From assembly GCF_001880325.1 (NCBI RefSeq), contig NZ_CP016312.1, positions 806,001 through 870,000 of the forward strand: a DNA stretch of 64,000 nucleotides. The letters run 5' to 3'. The notes under the pieces are model-generated. The model ran no database searches, had not been told where the DNA came from, and worked only from the letters and a program-made list of their open reading frames with translations. Positions within the stretch are counted from its first letter, which is position 1. The number at the start of each line of letters is the position of its first letter. Made by a program: the position numbers and the translations under genes. Positions 47,432-55,427 of the stretch are shown here, piece after piece. The DNA is from Thermus brockianus (GTDB taxonomy: Bacteria; Deinococcota; Deinococci; Deinococcales; Thermaceae).

Positions 47432-48796
47432 ATGCCCAAAGAAATCCTTATGCCCGAACTGGCCGAAAGCGTGGTGGAAGGGGAGATCCTGAAGTGGCTG
47501 GTGGAGGAAGGGGACTACCTCAAGAAGGACCAGCCCTTCGTGGAGGTGATGACGGACAAGGTCACCGTGGAGCTCCCTTCCCCCTACGAGGGGGTCCTCC
47601 TGAAGAAGCTCGCCAAGGAGGGAGAGGTGGTGAAGGTCCACGCCCCCATCGCCCTCATCGCCGAGCCCGGGGAGAGGACGGCCAAGGAACCCCCTCCCGT
47701 GCAGGCGGCGGAGGAACGCTCCATCGTGGAGCCGGGCCTTCCCCCCAAGGAGGAGAAGGAGGACCTCTCCCTCTTCAAGCCGGACACCACCCAGGTGGCG
47801 GTGAAAAACCCTTTCCTTGAAAGCCAAAGGGAGGAAGCCCCCACCCCAGGCCCAAGGGGCCGGGTCCTGGCGGTGCCCGCCGCCCGCAAGCTTGCCCGGG
47901 AGCTGGGCATCCCCATTGAGGAGGTGCCGGGCTCGGGGCCCTTGGGCCGGGTGCGGGTGGAGGACGTGCGGGCCTACGCCGAAAGGCGCAAGGTCCCTGC
48001 CCCAGCCCCCCAGGAAGCGGCCCCCGGGGAAGCCCCCTCCCCCACCCCCTTCCCCCCACCCCCCCGCTACACCCCGCCCAAGGGCTACGAGCACCTGGAA
48101 GAGCGCGTGCCCCTTAGGGGGGTGCGCCGGGCCATCGCCCAGGGGCTATGGCAGAGCCACCTCTACACCGTGCGCACCCTGAACGTGGACGAGGCGGACC
48201 TCACGGAGCTGGTGGCCCTCCGGGAACGGCTTAAGCCCGAGGCGGAAGCCCAGGGGGTCAAGCTCACCTACCTCCCCTTCATCGTCAAGGCGGTGGTCCG
48301 GGCCCTGAAGAAATACCCCATGCTCAACGCCAGCCTGGACGAGGAGCGGCAGGAAATCGTCTACAAGCGCTACTACCACATCGGCCTGGCGGTGGCCACG
48401 GAGAGGGGGCTTATCGTCCCCGTGGTGCGGGACGCCGACCGGAAGAGCGTCCTGGAGCTGGCCCAGGAGATCGCCGAGCTTTCCGACAAGGCCCGGGAAG
48501 GGCGCCTAAGCCCGGAGGAGGTTACGGGCTCATGTTTTACCATCACCAACATCGGCTCCGTGGGGGCCACTTTAAGCTTCCCCATCATCCACCTGCCCGA
48601 TGCCGCCATCCTGGGGGTGCACTCCATCCGCAAGCGGCCCTGGGTCATGCCGGACGGCTCCATCCAGGCGCGGGACATCATGTTCCTCTCCCTCTCCTTT
48701 GACCACCGCCTGGTGGACGGGGCCGAGGCGGCCCTCTTCACCCGGGAGGTGATCCGGCTTTTGGAAAACCCCGACCTCCTCCTTCTGGAAATGTAG
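47432..48796 (+). CDS. Dihydrolipoyl acyltransferase E2
   Basis: 454 residues. N-terminal lipoyl domain 1-80 with the target Lys in EVMTDKVTVELPSPYEG; Pro-rich linkers; E1/E3-binding domain ~148-185 (AVPAARKLARELGIPIEEVPGSGPLGRV); C-terminal catalytic domain with SFDHRLVDGAEAA (His/Asp). Needs lipoylation, for which LipA and LipB are encoded at 60-62 kb. Eight bp after E1 beta. Confidence 0.94.
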   Translation: MPKEILMPELAESVVEGEILKWLVEEGDYLKKDQPFVEVMTDKVTVELPSPYEGVLLKKLAKEGEVVKVHAPIALIAEPGERTAKEPPPVQAAEERSIVEPGLPPKEEKEDLSLFKPDTTQVAVKNPFLESQREEAPTPGPRGRVLAVPAARKLARELGIPIEEVPGSGPLGRVRVEDVRAYAERRKVPAPAPQEAAPGEAPSPTPFPPPPRYTPPKGYEHLEERVPLRGVRRAIAQGLWQSHLYTVRTLNVDEADLTELVALRERLKPEAEAQGVKLTYLPFIVKAVVRALKKYPMLNASLDEERQEIVYKRYYHIGLAVATERGLIVPVVRDADRKSVLELAQEIAELSDKAREGRLSPEEVTGSCFTITNIGSVGATLSFPIIHLPDAAILGVHSIRKRPWVMPDGSIQARDIMFLSLSFDHRLVDGAEAALFTREVIRLLENPDLLLLEM

Positions 48797-48805
48797 GATA
48801 GCGCC

Positions 48806-50191
48806 ATGAAGACCTACGACCTCATCGTCATCGGCACGGGGCCTGGGGGCTACCACGCCGCCATCCGGGGAGCGCAGCTAGGGCTAAAGGTTTTGGCGGT
48901 GGAGGCCGCCGAGGTGGGGGGGGTGTGCCTGAACGTGGGTTGCATCCCCACCAAAGCCCTCCTCCACGCCGCCGAAACCCTGCACCACCTGAAGGTAGGG
49001 GAGGGGTTCGGCCTAAAGGCCGCCCCCGAGCTGGACCTCAAGAAGCTTGGGGCCTGGCGGGAAAGCGTGGTGAAGAAGCTCACCGGCGGGGTGGCAAGCC
49101 TCCTCAAGGGGAACAAGGTGGAGCTGGTGCGGGGCTTCGCCCGCCTCACGGGACCCAAGGAGATAGAGGTCAACGGCGAGCGCTACGGCGCCCAAAGCCT
49201 CATCCTGGCCACGGGGAGCGAGCCCGCAAGCCTCCCCGGTTTTCCCTTTGGGGAAGACGTCTGGGACTCCACCCGGGCCCTAAGGGTGGAGGAGGGTATC
49301 CCTGGGCGCCTCCTCGTCATCGGGGGCGGGGCGGTGGGGCTGGAGCTCGGCCAGGTCTACCACCGCCTGGGGGCCCAGGTGACCCTCATTGAGTACATGC
49401 CGGAAATCCTCCCCGCCGGCGACCCGGAAACGGCCGCCCTCCTCCGCCGGGCCCTGGAAAAGGAGGGCCTAAGGGTGCGCACCGGCACCAAGGCCGTGGG
49501 GTACGAGAAGAAAAAGGATGGCCTCCACGTCCTCCTGGAGCCCGCCCAAGGGGGTAAGCAGGAGGAGGTGGTGGTGGACAAGATCCTGGTGGCCGTGGGG
49601 CGCAAGCCCCGCACGGAGGGCCTGGGCCTGGAAAGGGCGGGCGTGGCCCTGGACGCCAAGGGCTTCGTCAAGGTGAACGCCCGGATGGAAACCACCGTAC
49701 CCGGGGTCTACGCCATCGGGGACGTGGCCCGCCCTCCCCTCCTCGCCCACAAGGCCATGAAGGAGGGCCTGGTGGCGGCGGAAAACGCCGCCAGCAAGGA
49801 CAGCGCCTTTGACTATCAGGTGCCGAGCGTGGTCTACACCTCCCCCGAGTGGGCCGGGGTAGGCCTCACCGAGGAAGAGGCCAGGAAGGCAGGCTACAAG
49901 GTGAAGGTGGGGAAGTTTCCCTTCTCCGCCAGCGGCCGGGCCCTCACCCTAGGCGGGGCCGAGGGGATGGTGAAGGTGGTGGGGGATGCCGAGACCGACC
50001 TTCTCCTCGGGGTCTTCATCGTGGGCCCCCAGGCGGGGGAGCTCATCGCCGAGGCCACCTTGGCCCTGGAGATGGCGGCCACGGTTTCCGACCTCGCCCT
50101 CACCGTCCACCCCCACCCCACCCTCTCGGAAAGCCTCATGGAGGCGGCGGAGGCCTTCCACAAGCAGGCCATCCACATCCTGAACCGCTAG
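48806..50191 (+). CDS. lpd: Dihydrolipoamide dehydrogenase E3
   Basis: 461 residues. [18 protein letters not shown], redox disulfide [16 protein letters not shown] domain [19 protein letters not shown], and the C-terminal His-Glu [17 protein letters not shown]. Completes the E1-E2-E3 complex. The stop shares a CTAG with the convergent azlD stop. Confidence 0.95.
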   Translation: MKTYDLIVIGTGPGGYHAAIRGAQLGLKVLAVEAAEVGGVCLNVGCIPTKALLHAAETLHHLKVGEGFGLKAAPELDLKKLGAWRESVVKKLTGGVASLLKGNKVELVRGFARLTGPKEIEVNGERYGAQSLILATGSEPASLPGFPFGEDVWDSTRALRVEEGIPGRLLVIGGGAVGLELGQVYHRLGAQVTLIEYMPEILPAGDPETAALLRRALEKEGLRVRTGTKAVGYEKKKDGLHVLLEPAQGGKQEEVVVDKILVAVGRKPRTEGLGLERAGVALDAKGFVKVNARMETTVPGVYAIGDVARPPLLAHKAMKEGLVAAENAASKDSAFDYQVPSVVYTSPEWAGVGLTEEEARKAGYKVKVGKFPFSASGRALTLGGAEGMVKVVGDAETDLLLGVFIVGPQAGELIAEATLALEMAATVSDLALTVHPHPTLSESLMEAAEAFHKQAIHILNR

Positions 50192-50460
50192 AGAAGGCCC
50201 AGAAGCCCGTAAAGCCCCGCCCCCAGGAAGACGGCAAGGCCCAGATTTCCCGTGAGGCGCGCCCCAATGTAGGTGCCGAGAAGGGCCAAGAGGGCGCGGA
50301 GCCACTCGGGAGAGGGGGGCGGGCCGAAGGCGGAAACCAGAAAGAGGGCCACCACCAAGGCGGGCCCCGCCTGGCCCGCCCTTAGGCCTTTTTCCGCCCG
50401 CCAGGGCAGGAACCGGAGGAGAAAGGTGCCCAGGGCCAGAAGGAGAAGGGCCAAGGTCAT
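50188..50460 (-). CDS. azlD: AzlD-type branched-chain amino-acid exporter subunit
   Basis: 90 residues, four short TM helices; [10 protein letters not shown] near the N terminus is the AzlD signature. Overlaps azlC by 4 bp (ATGA). Works with AzlC to export branched-chain amino acids or analogues. Confidence 0.87.
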   Translation of the reverse strand: MTLALLLLALGTFLLRFLPWRAEKGLRAGQAGPALVVALFLVSAFGPPPSPEWLRALLALLGTYIGARLTGNLGLAVFLGAGLYGLLGLL

Positions 50461-51107
50461 GGACGCCTCCTTTCGCCAAATCCCTCTCCAAGGAGCCCGG
50501 TGACCCCTGCCAGGAAGAGGCCCCAGGCCGTCTGGCCCAGGAGGTGGAAGCCCAGGGCCACCCCGCCCGCCAGCAGGGCCACGGGGTTCTTCAGGTTGGG
50601 CAGGGCCAGGAGGAAGAAAAGGGCGGGAAGGGCGAAGGAAAGGGCCTCCCCCAAACCCGGAAAGGCCAAGAGCCCCTGGGCCCCCAAAACCCCGAGGGCG
50701 GTGCCCAGGTTCCAGGAGAGGTAGGCCCCGAGGCCCAAGCCCAGGAAGTAGCCCCGCCTTTCCCCTGGGGGAAGGCCCGGGAGGGCCCTCAAAGCCACGG
50801 CGAAGACCTCATCGGTGAGAAAGAAGGCCTCTAGGGGACCTCCCCTCAGGTAGGGCCTCAGGGCGGGGCCGTAGAAGGCGTGGCGCAGGTTGAGGAGAAG
50901 CCCCAAAAGGGCCGCCAACAAGGGCGGGACCCCCTGGGCCAAAAGCCCCACCAGGGCGAACTGGCTGGCCCCGGCGAAGACCAGGAGAGAGGTGAGCTGG
51001 ATCCAAAGGGGGCTGAGCCCCGCCTGCGCCCCCAAAGCGCCGAAGGCCACGGCCACGGGGAAATACCCCAAGGCGATGGGCCAAGCTGCCCGTAGCCCCC
51101 GCTTCAT
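50457..51107 (-). CDS. azlC: AzlC-type branched-chain amino-acid exporter subunit
   Basis: 216 residues, multi-spanning. ALGYFPVAVAFGALGAQAGLSP, FAGASQFALVGLL and LNLRHAFYGPAL are AzlC motifs. Start at 51107, chosen because its ATGA overlaps the stop of the upstream XRE-methyltransferase gene; the longer frame to 51149 is rejected. Its position next to the branched-chain dehydrogenase operon may be functional. Confidence 0.88.
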   Translation of the reverse strand: MKRGLRAAWPIALGYFPVAVAFGALGAQAGLSPLWIQLTSLLVFAGASQFALVGLLAQGVPPLLAALLGLLLNLRHAFYGPALRPYLRGGPLEAFFLTDEVFAVALRALPGLPPGERRGYFLGLGLGAYLSWNLGTALGVLGAQGLLAFPGLGEALSFALPALFFLLALPNLKNPVALLAGGVALGFHLLGQTAWGLFLAGVTGLLGEGFGERRRP

Positions 51108-52819
51108 TTGGGCCTCCTCAGGAGGAAGAGGTGGGTGCCCCCGTCCCAAGAACCGCGGCCATGGGTGGCAAACAAACGGTGGTGGTGCTCCAGCTCAAAG
51201 CCCACGGCAAAGGCCAGCTCCAAAAAACGGCGGGGATAGGTCTTGGTCTCCACCTCGTAGTCCAGCCCGGCCAGAAGGGCCTGGAGCTCCAGCCGCGCAA
51301 AGGTAGCGAAGGCATCGGAACGCGTTTCAAGGTCTTGCAGAGCCTCCTCGGCCAAGGCCCTAAGGCCTCGGGACTTTCCTTGCAAGGCTAGCAGGCGTAA
51401 AGCCCAAAGGGCCTCCGTTTCCTCCAAGGGAAAGGGGAGCAGGTAGGCCGTGTGGTGAAGCACCAGGTTCCGGGCCCGCTCCTCTCGGGTGGTGAAGGGA
51501 CGCAAAAACTCGTCCGCCACCGCCAAAAGGCCCCCAGGGCGCAGAAGCCGGTAAGCCTTCTCTAAGAAGCGCCACGTGGACATGTGGTGGCTGGCCCCCA
51601 CGCAGACGATCAAGGGAAAGGTTTCCTCCGAATCCAAAAGGGTGAAATCCTCAGGCAACACCTCCACGCCTGGGATCAACTGGGCCAGGGCTTGCCTCGA
51701 GGCCGGACTGGGTTCCACCGCCACCGGCTCCAAATGGGGCAACAGCTCCAAGAGCAGGAGAAGGTGATGCCCAGGCCCCGTGCCCACGTCCAAAAACCTT
51801 TCCTTCTCCAGGCCCACGGCCTGCAACCCATAGGCCAGAAAAAGGGGCTGCCTGGCGTAGCCGGGATGGAGGAGTTCCACCCGGGCGTAGAGGTCCACCG
51901 AGATGCGACTTTCCCAATCCTCTTCCTTTGAAGAGCCCACAGGAGACCGCGCGGTTTGGACGAGAAGGGGGGCCGGGTCGGCCACTTCCCCCTTAAGGAG
52001 CAACCCCTCCCAAGCCAGGGTGCGTAGGAGGAGGCTGGGGCTTTGCCCATGGGACCTCAGATCTTCTTTAGGGGCATGGAGGAGGGCCAAGGCCTCGCCC
52101 AAAAGCCCCTGGGCCTCGAGGCGGGGTAAGGGGGCCAAAGGGAGGCTAAAGAGGTAGGTGCGGTTTGCGCCCCAACGAACAAAAACCCCTTCCTGGAACC
52201 CCGGCGCAAGCCAGCGGCCTTCCAAGGCCAGACCCCCCACCCCTAGGCTCACCTCCCGCAGGGCCAAGGAGGCCTTCTCCGGGCTACCGGCCTCCCCTTG
52301 CGGCCGGGGAGGCAGTGGGTAGTGCAGGAAAACCAGAAGGCTCGCCCCCTCCTCGCTGGCGTACACATGGGGTTCATCCCCAGCGAACTCCACCTCTTCC
52401 CCCGGCCCCACCTCCCTGCCTGGAGGCGGTCCCACCCTGGCCTTCCCCCTTAGGCCGATGACCCGCTCACGAAGCCCCCGCTCGTGCGCCTCCGCCCAAC
52501 GCACAGAACAGGGGGAGAGGTCCATACGGTACACCTCCAGCGGCTCACCCGACCGCCCTCGGGTTCGTTCAATAAGTTGAACCGTAACGCCCTCATCGCC
52601 TACAGGGCGGGCTTGGACCAACTCACCAAAGGGCACCTCCAGGGCCTGGGCCAAGGCCCAAAGGGTGGCCAAGGTGGGGTTGGCGCGTCCCGCTTCCAAG
52701 GCGTGAAGAAGCGATTTCGCCACCCCGGCTTTGGCCGCCAAGCCAGACAGGGTCAGCCCCTTGGCCTGGCGCAACCGGCGGAGGTTTTGCCCCACTTCGT
52801 AGAACAGATCGTTCTTCAT
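51104..52819 (-). CDS. XRE regulator fused to cupin-like and SAM-methyltransferase domains
   Basis: 571 residues from ATG 52819, chosen because a TTGACC-17-TAAGGT promoter ends 7 nt upstream. HTH_XRE ~7-65 (NLRRLRQAKGLTLSGLAAKAGVAKSLLHALEAGRANPT); a cupin-like segment ~75-170 with degenerate metal ligands; ~190-300 unassigned; class I methyltransferase ~310-500 with motif I FLDVGTGPG (342-350), EPSPASRQAL, CVGASHHMSTW and LRPGGLLAVADEF. XRE-cupin regulators often neighbour azlCD; the methyltransferase fusion is unusual. Heads the azlCD operon. Probably autoregulated through the palindrome at 52833-52846. Confidence 0.85.
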   Translation of the reverse strand: MKNDLFYEVGQNLRRLRQAKGLTLSGLAAKAGVAKSLLHALEAGRANPTLATLWALAQALEVPFGELVQARPVGDEGVTVQLIERTRGRSGEPLEVYRMDLSPCSVRWAEAHERGLRERVIGLRGKARVGPPPGREVGPGEEVEFAGDEPHVYASEEGASLLVFLHYPLPPRPQGEAGSPEKASLALREVSLGVGGLALEGRWLAPGFQEGVFVRWGANRTYLFSLPLAPLPRLEAQGLLGEALALLHAPKEDLRSHGQSPSLLLRTLAWEGLLLKGEVADPAPLLVQTARSPVGSSKEEDWESRISVDLYARVELLHPGYARQPLFLAYGLQAVGLEKERFLDVGTGPGHHLLLLLELLPHLEPVAVEPSPASRQALAQLIPGVEVLPEDFTLLDSEETFPLIVCVGASHHMSTWRFLEKAYRLLRPGGLLAVADEFLRPFTTREERARNLVLHHTAYLLPFPLEETEALWALRLLALQGKSRGLRALAEEALQDLETRSDAFATFARLELQALLAGLDYEVETKTYPRRFLELAFAVGFELEHHHRLFATHGRGSWDGGTHLFLLRRPK

Positions 52820-52826
52820 ACAGAAC

Positions 52827-52855
52827 ACCTTAGGGGGACGTCCCCCAAAGGTCAA
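52827..52855 (-). promoter_or_regulatory. Promoter of the XRE-methyltransferase/azlCD operon
   Basis: TTGACC (52855-52850), exact 17-nt spacer, TAAGGT (52832-52827), ATG 7 nt downstream, leaderless. Confidence 0.75.
52833..52846. promoter_or_regulatory. Candidate operator GGGGGACGTCCCCC
   Basis: Perfect 14-bp palindrome filling the promoter spacer. A repressor bound here would block polymerase. The XRE protein encoded immediately downstream is the obvious candidate. Confidence 0.7.
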
Positions 52856-52860
52856 CCCTT

Positions 52861-52883
52861 CCCCTTCTCCCAGGGAGAAGGGG
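52861..52883. repeat. Perfect 23-bp palindrome upstream of the XRE promoter
   Basis: CCCCTTCTCCC (52861-52871), a central A, GGGAGAAGGGG (52873-52883), starting 5 bp from the -35 box. Either a second operator or a terminator for vapBC read-through; no T tract follows. Confidence 0.6.
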
Positions 52884-52980
52884 CCCCCAACCTGGTTTTC
52901 CGGCGAATCTAAGGCGGGGTATAGGGCCGACCCAGCGGACCTGAGGAGAGAACCCGGGGTCTTTTCCCCGTACAGCGCAT

Positions 52981-53388
52981 TTAACCTGAGGGGCGGAAGC
53001 TCCGGATGAAGTCGCCGGGGGTGAGGACCCTTAGGGGGAGATCCTGGCGGGCCATCAAGGGACCGAAGTGGCGGGTATCCCCGGTGAGGAGAACAGAAGC
53101 CCCTGCGGCCACGGCGGCGGCGAGGACGGGAAGGTCTTTTTCGGGCACCAGGCCCTCCATCCAAGCTTCCCCATTGGCTTCCGGCACCAAGCGCACCACC
53201 TTGAGCCGGTCCTTGAGCCCTCTAAGGGCTTGGGGTCGTTTGCGCGCGAGGTTTTCCCGGGCCTCCAGCAAGCAGTAGGGGCTTGTGGCCAGCCGGTACC
53301 TTCCCTTCCTGGCCCCCAGCCAGATCGCCTCAAACACCTCCCCCCCGAGGCTTGCCGAGAAAAGGACGTTGGCGTCCAAAAAGACCAA
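52981..53388 (-). CDS. PIN-domain ribonuclease (VapC-like toxin)
   Basis: 135 residues from TTG 53388. VFLDANVLFSA (first Asp), ...PYCLLEARENL (Glu), GASVLLTGDTRHFGPL (Asp pair) supply the PIN metal site. Starts 1 bp after the AbrB-type gene, the order typical of vapBC. Nearest class is the PIN family with the VLTGD-type third motif, so a toxin role is likely but not certain. Confidence 0.82.
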   Translation of the reverse strand: MVFLDANVLFSASLGGEVFEAIWLGARKGRYRLATSPYCLLEARENLARKRPQALRGLKDRLKVVRLVPEANGEAWMEGLVPEKDLPVLAAAVAAGASVLLTGDTRHFGPLMARQDLPLRVLTPGDFIRSFRPSG

Positions 53389-53389
53389 C

Positions 53390-53635
53390 TCAGAGGCCCC
53401 AGGCCCGGCGGAAGGCATCCAGCTCCTCCGGGGTAGCCTGGGCGTTTTCGGCGAACTCCCGGATGCGCTCCTCCGTGTAGAGCTCCACGGGCAACACCAC
53501 CGCAGGCTCCAAGACAACCCGGCCCGCTTCCACCCGGACCACCAAGGTGTCCCCCGGCTTCAAGCCCAAGGCCCGGCGTACCTCCGCAGGGAGGGTGATC
53601 TGGCCCCGTTTGGAGAGGGAGGTAAGCGCCTTCAT
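53390..53635 (-). CDS. AbrB/SpoVT-type antitoxin (VapB-like)
   Basis: 81 residues. SLSKRGQITLPAEVRRALGLKPGDTLVVRVEAGRVVLEP is the swapped-hairpin AbrB DNA-binding domain; the C-terminal YTEERIREFAENAQATPEELDAF would wrap the PIN toxin. A TATACT -10 (53647-53642) six nt upstream supports the start; the frame to 53809 is rejected. Confidence 0.87.
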   Translation of the reverse strand: MKALTSLSKRGQITLPAEVRRALGLKPGDTLVVRVEAGRVVLEPAVVLPVELYTEERIREFAENAQATPEELDAFRRAWGL

Positions 53636-53641
53636 GTTTTC

Positions 53642-53647
53642 AGTATA
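53642..53647 (-). promoter_or_regulatory. -10 box of the vapBC-type pair
   Basis: TATACT, six nt before the antitoxin ATG. Confidence 0.5.
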
Positions 53648-53716
53648 TCCGAAGACCGGAAATACAGAAGACCCCTCACAATAGCTCCCCGAGGGCCGAG
53701 ACGTCTTTGCAGGGTA

Positions 53717-53745
53717 TTGATGAACCAATTCCCCACCATTAGCAT
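53717..53745 (+). promoter_or_regulatory. Promoter of the DndC-like/NurA/HerA operon
   Basis: TTGATG (53717-53722), 17-nt spacer, TAGCAT (53740-53745). The predicted transcription start falls at the ATG of a 33-codon upstream ORF. Confidence 0.6.
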
Positions 53746-53751
53746 TGCGCC

Positions 53752-53853
53752 ATGAGGCGAACCGAGCACACTCCTTTGCTGGAACACACGCCCAAGGCGG
53801 GATGGGCAAAGTTCTGGATGCTTAAAGGAGGAGGCGATGCAGGTTTCCCTTGA
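53752..53853 (+). CDS. Possible leaderless 33-residue upstream ORF
   Basis: ATG six nt after the -10 box; reads MRRTEHTPLLEHTPKAGW and on to GGGDAGFP before TGA at 53851-53853, overlapping the start of the DndC-like gene by 17 bp in another frame. It contains that gene's SD (AAAGGAGGAGG). It could couple translation to the downstream gene. No homology recognised. Confidence 0.4.
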   Translation: MRRTEHTPLLEHTPKAGWAKFWMLKGGGDAGFP

Positions 53854-54871
53854 AGCGCTGGCCGCGGGGATAGGGGAACCCTTTGGGTCTTTCGACCTCA
53901 AAGAGGCCACAGACCTGGCCGAGCGCGCCCTCGAGGCCGCCCTCGCCCAGGGGGCCGAGGCCTTCGTCCTCACCTACTCGGGGGGCAAGGACTCCACCGC
54001 CACCACCGTCCTCACCCTGGAGTGGTGGAAGCGCAAGGGGAAGCCCGTGGAGATCCACGTGGTCTACGCCGACACGGGGCTGGAGATCCCCACCCTCCAC
54101 GCCCAGGCCCTGGCCTTCCTGGAGGCGGTGAAGAGGCTCCACCCCGGGGTCCACGTTCACACCGCCCGCCCCCGCCCCGAGGAGAGCTTCTGGGTCCAAA
54201 TCATCGGCAAGGGCTACCCCCCGCCCCACAACCGCTTCCGCTGGTGCACCCGCAGGTTGAAGATCGCCCCCATGGACCGCCTGGTCCAGAGCCTTCCCGG
54301 GAAGAAGGCCATCCTCACGGGGGTGCGCTTCGGGGAGTCGGACGCCCGGGACCAGAGGCTCATCCTCTCTTGCTCCCGGGGCGGGGAGTGCGGCCAGGGG
54401 GTGCTCTTCCAGGAGGCCAAGCGCCTGAATGCCCTCTACGTGGCCCCCATCGCCTTCTGGCGGGAGTGCTTCGTGTGGGACTACCTGAACTTCGTGGCCC
54501 CCTCCCTGGGCTACCCCACGGAGGGCCTGGAGGCGGTCTACGGGGGCCGGGACACCCGCTTCGGGTGCTGGACCTGCACCGTGGTGCGGCGGGACAAGGC
54601 CATGGCGCGGGCCCTGGAGAACGGCCACGCCCACCTCCTCCCCCTCTACGAGTTCCGGGAGTGGCTTTGGGCGTGGACCCGGGATCCCCGGACCCGGGAG
54701 AAGCGGAAGGACGGCAAGCCCGGGAGGCTCACCCTGGAGGCCAGGCGGGAGGTGTACCGGAGGTTGAAGGAGGTGGAGGCGAAGCTCGGGATGGAGTTCC
54801 TCACTTCCGAGGAGGAGGCGCTCATTCAGAAGCTGTGGCGTTCCGGGAGGTACAATGGAAAACGCAGGTGA
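53837..54871 (+). CDS. DndC-like PP-loop (PAPS-reductase family) protein
   Basis: 344 residues. PP-loop SGGKDS at 48-53, VVYADTGLEIP, FRWCTRRLKI with C137, GVRFGESDARDQR, C179/C185 in SCSRGGECG, and RFGCWTCTVVRRDKA with C244/C247, the DndC Fe-S cysteine pattern. Canonical DndC (DNA phosphorothioation) is longer (~500). No dndB, dndD or dndE beside it; instead nurA follows 6 bp downstream and herA after that. Likely activates sulfate/sulfur or adenylates a substrate on nucleic acid; exact reaction unknown. SD AAAGGAGGAGG seven nt upstream of the ATG. Confidence 0.85.
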   Translation: MQVSLEALAAGIGEPFGSFDLKEATDLAERALEAALAQGAEAFVLTYSGGKDSTATTVLTLEWWKRKGKPVEIHVVYADTGLEIPTLHAQALAFLEAVKRLHPGVHVHTARPRPEESFWVQIIGKGYPPPHNRFRWCTRRLKIAPMDRLVQSLPGKKAILTGVRFGESDARDQRLILSCSRGGECGQGVLFQEAKRLNALYVAPIAFWRECFVWDYLNFVAPSLGYPTEGLEAVYGGRDTRFGCWTCTVVRRDKAMARALENGHAHLLPLYEFREWLWAWTRDPRTREKRKDGKPGRLTLEARREVYRRLKEVEAKLGMEFLTSEEEALIQKLWRSGRYNGKRR

Positions 54872-55427
54872 ACTCCTATGCCGTATGCGGGAGAAGGAAG
54901 CAACCCCCTTGGCCTCAAGGACTTCCTTGACGATCTCAGGCTAGACCACTACCAGGATCTCCTGCGCGAGCTAGACGAGCTTTACCAAAAACTCAAGCAG
55001 GAGCGCCAAGTGCCCTTGCACGGGGACGGGGAGGCCTACCCTCTCCTCACCCTCACCGTGGACGGAGGCGAGGGACGCGCCTTCGAAGAGCTTCCGCTCC
55101 TCTCCTTCGGCCTCGTGCGCGTTGCCGCAGTGGGGGTGAAGGGTTTCCGCCTACCCTCCATCGCCCACCTCCTCCCTGGGTATGAAGTCCTACGGGATCC
55201 CAAGGGCTACCTGGAAGGTCTCCTCGAGCGCTCCGAAGAAAGCCCCGCCGCTGATGCTTTGAAGACCTTCTTCCGGGCCACAGGCATCTCCCTGGAGGAT
55301 CTGGGAGAATACTACACCAAGGACCTCAGGGCCTTCATGGGGATCTTCCGGGACGTCCTGGAGTGGGCCTACCTGGTTTGGGGGGTGGAGAAGGTCTTGC
55401 AGGAAAGTTACAAAGACTACCTTTTCA

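Noticed and set aside
52820-53164. N-terminal extension of the XRE-methyltransferase to 686 residues
   Set aside because: It passes through the promoter and both palindromes; the HTH starts right after ATG 52819.
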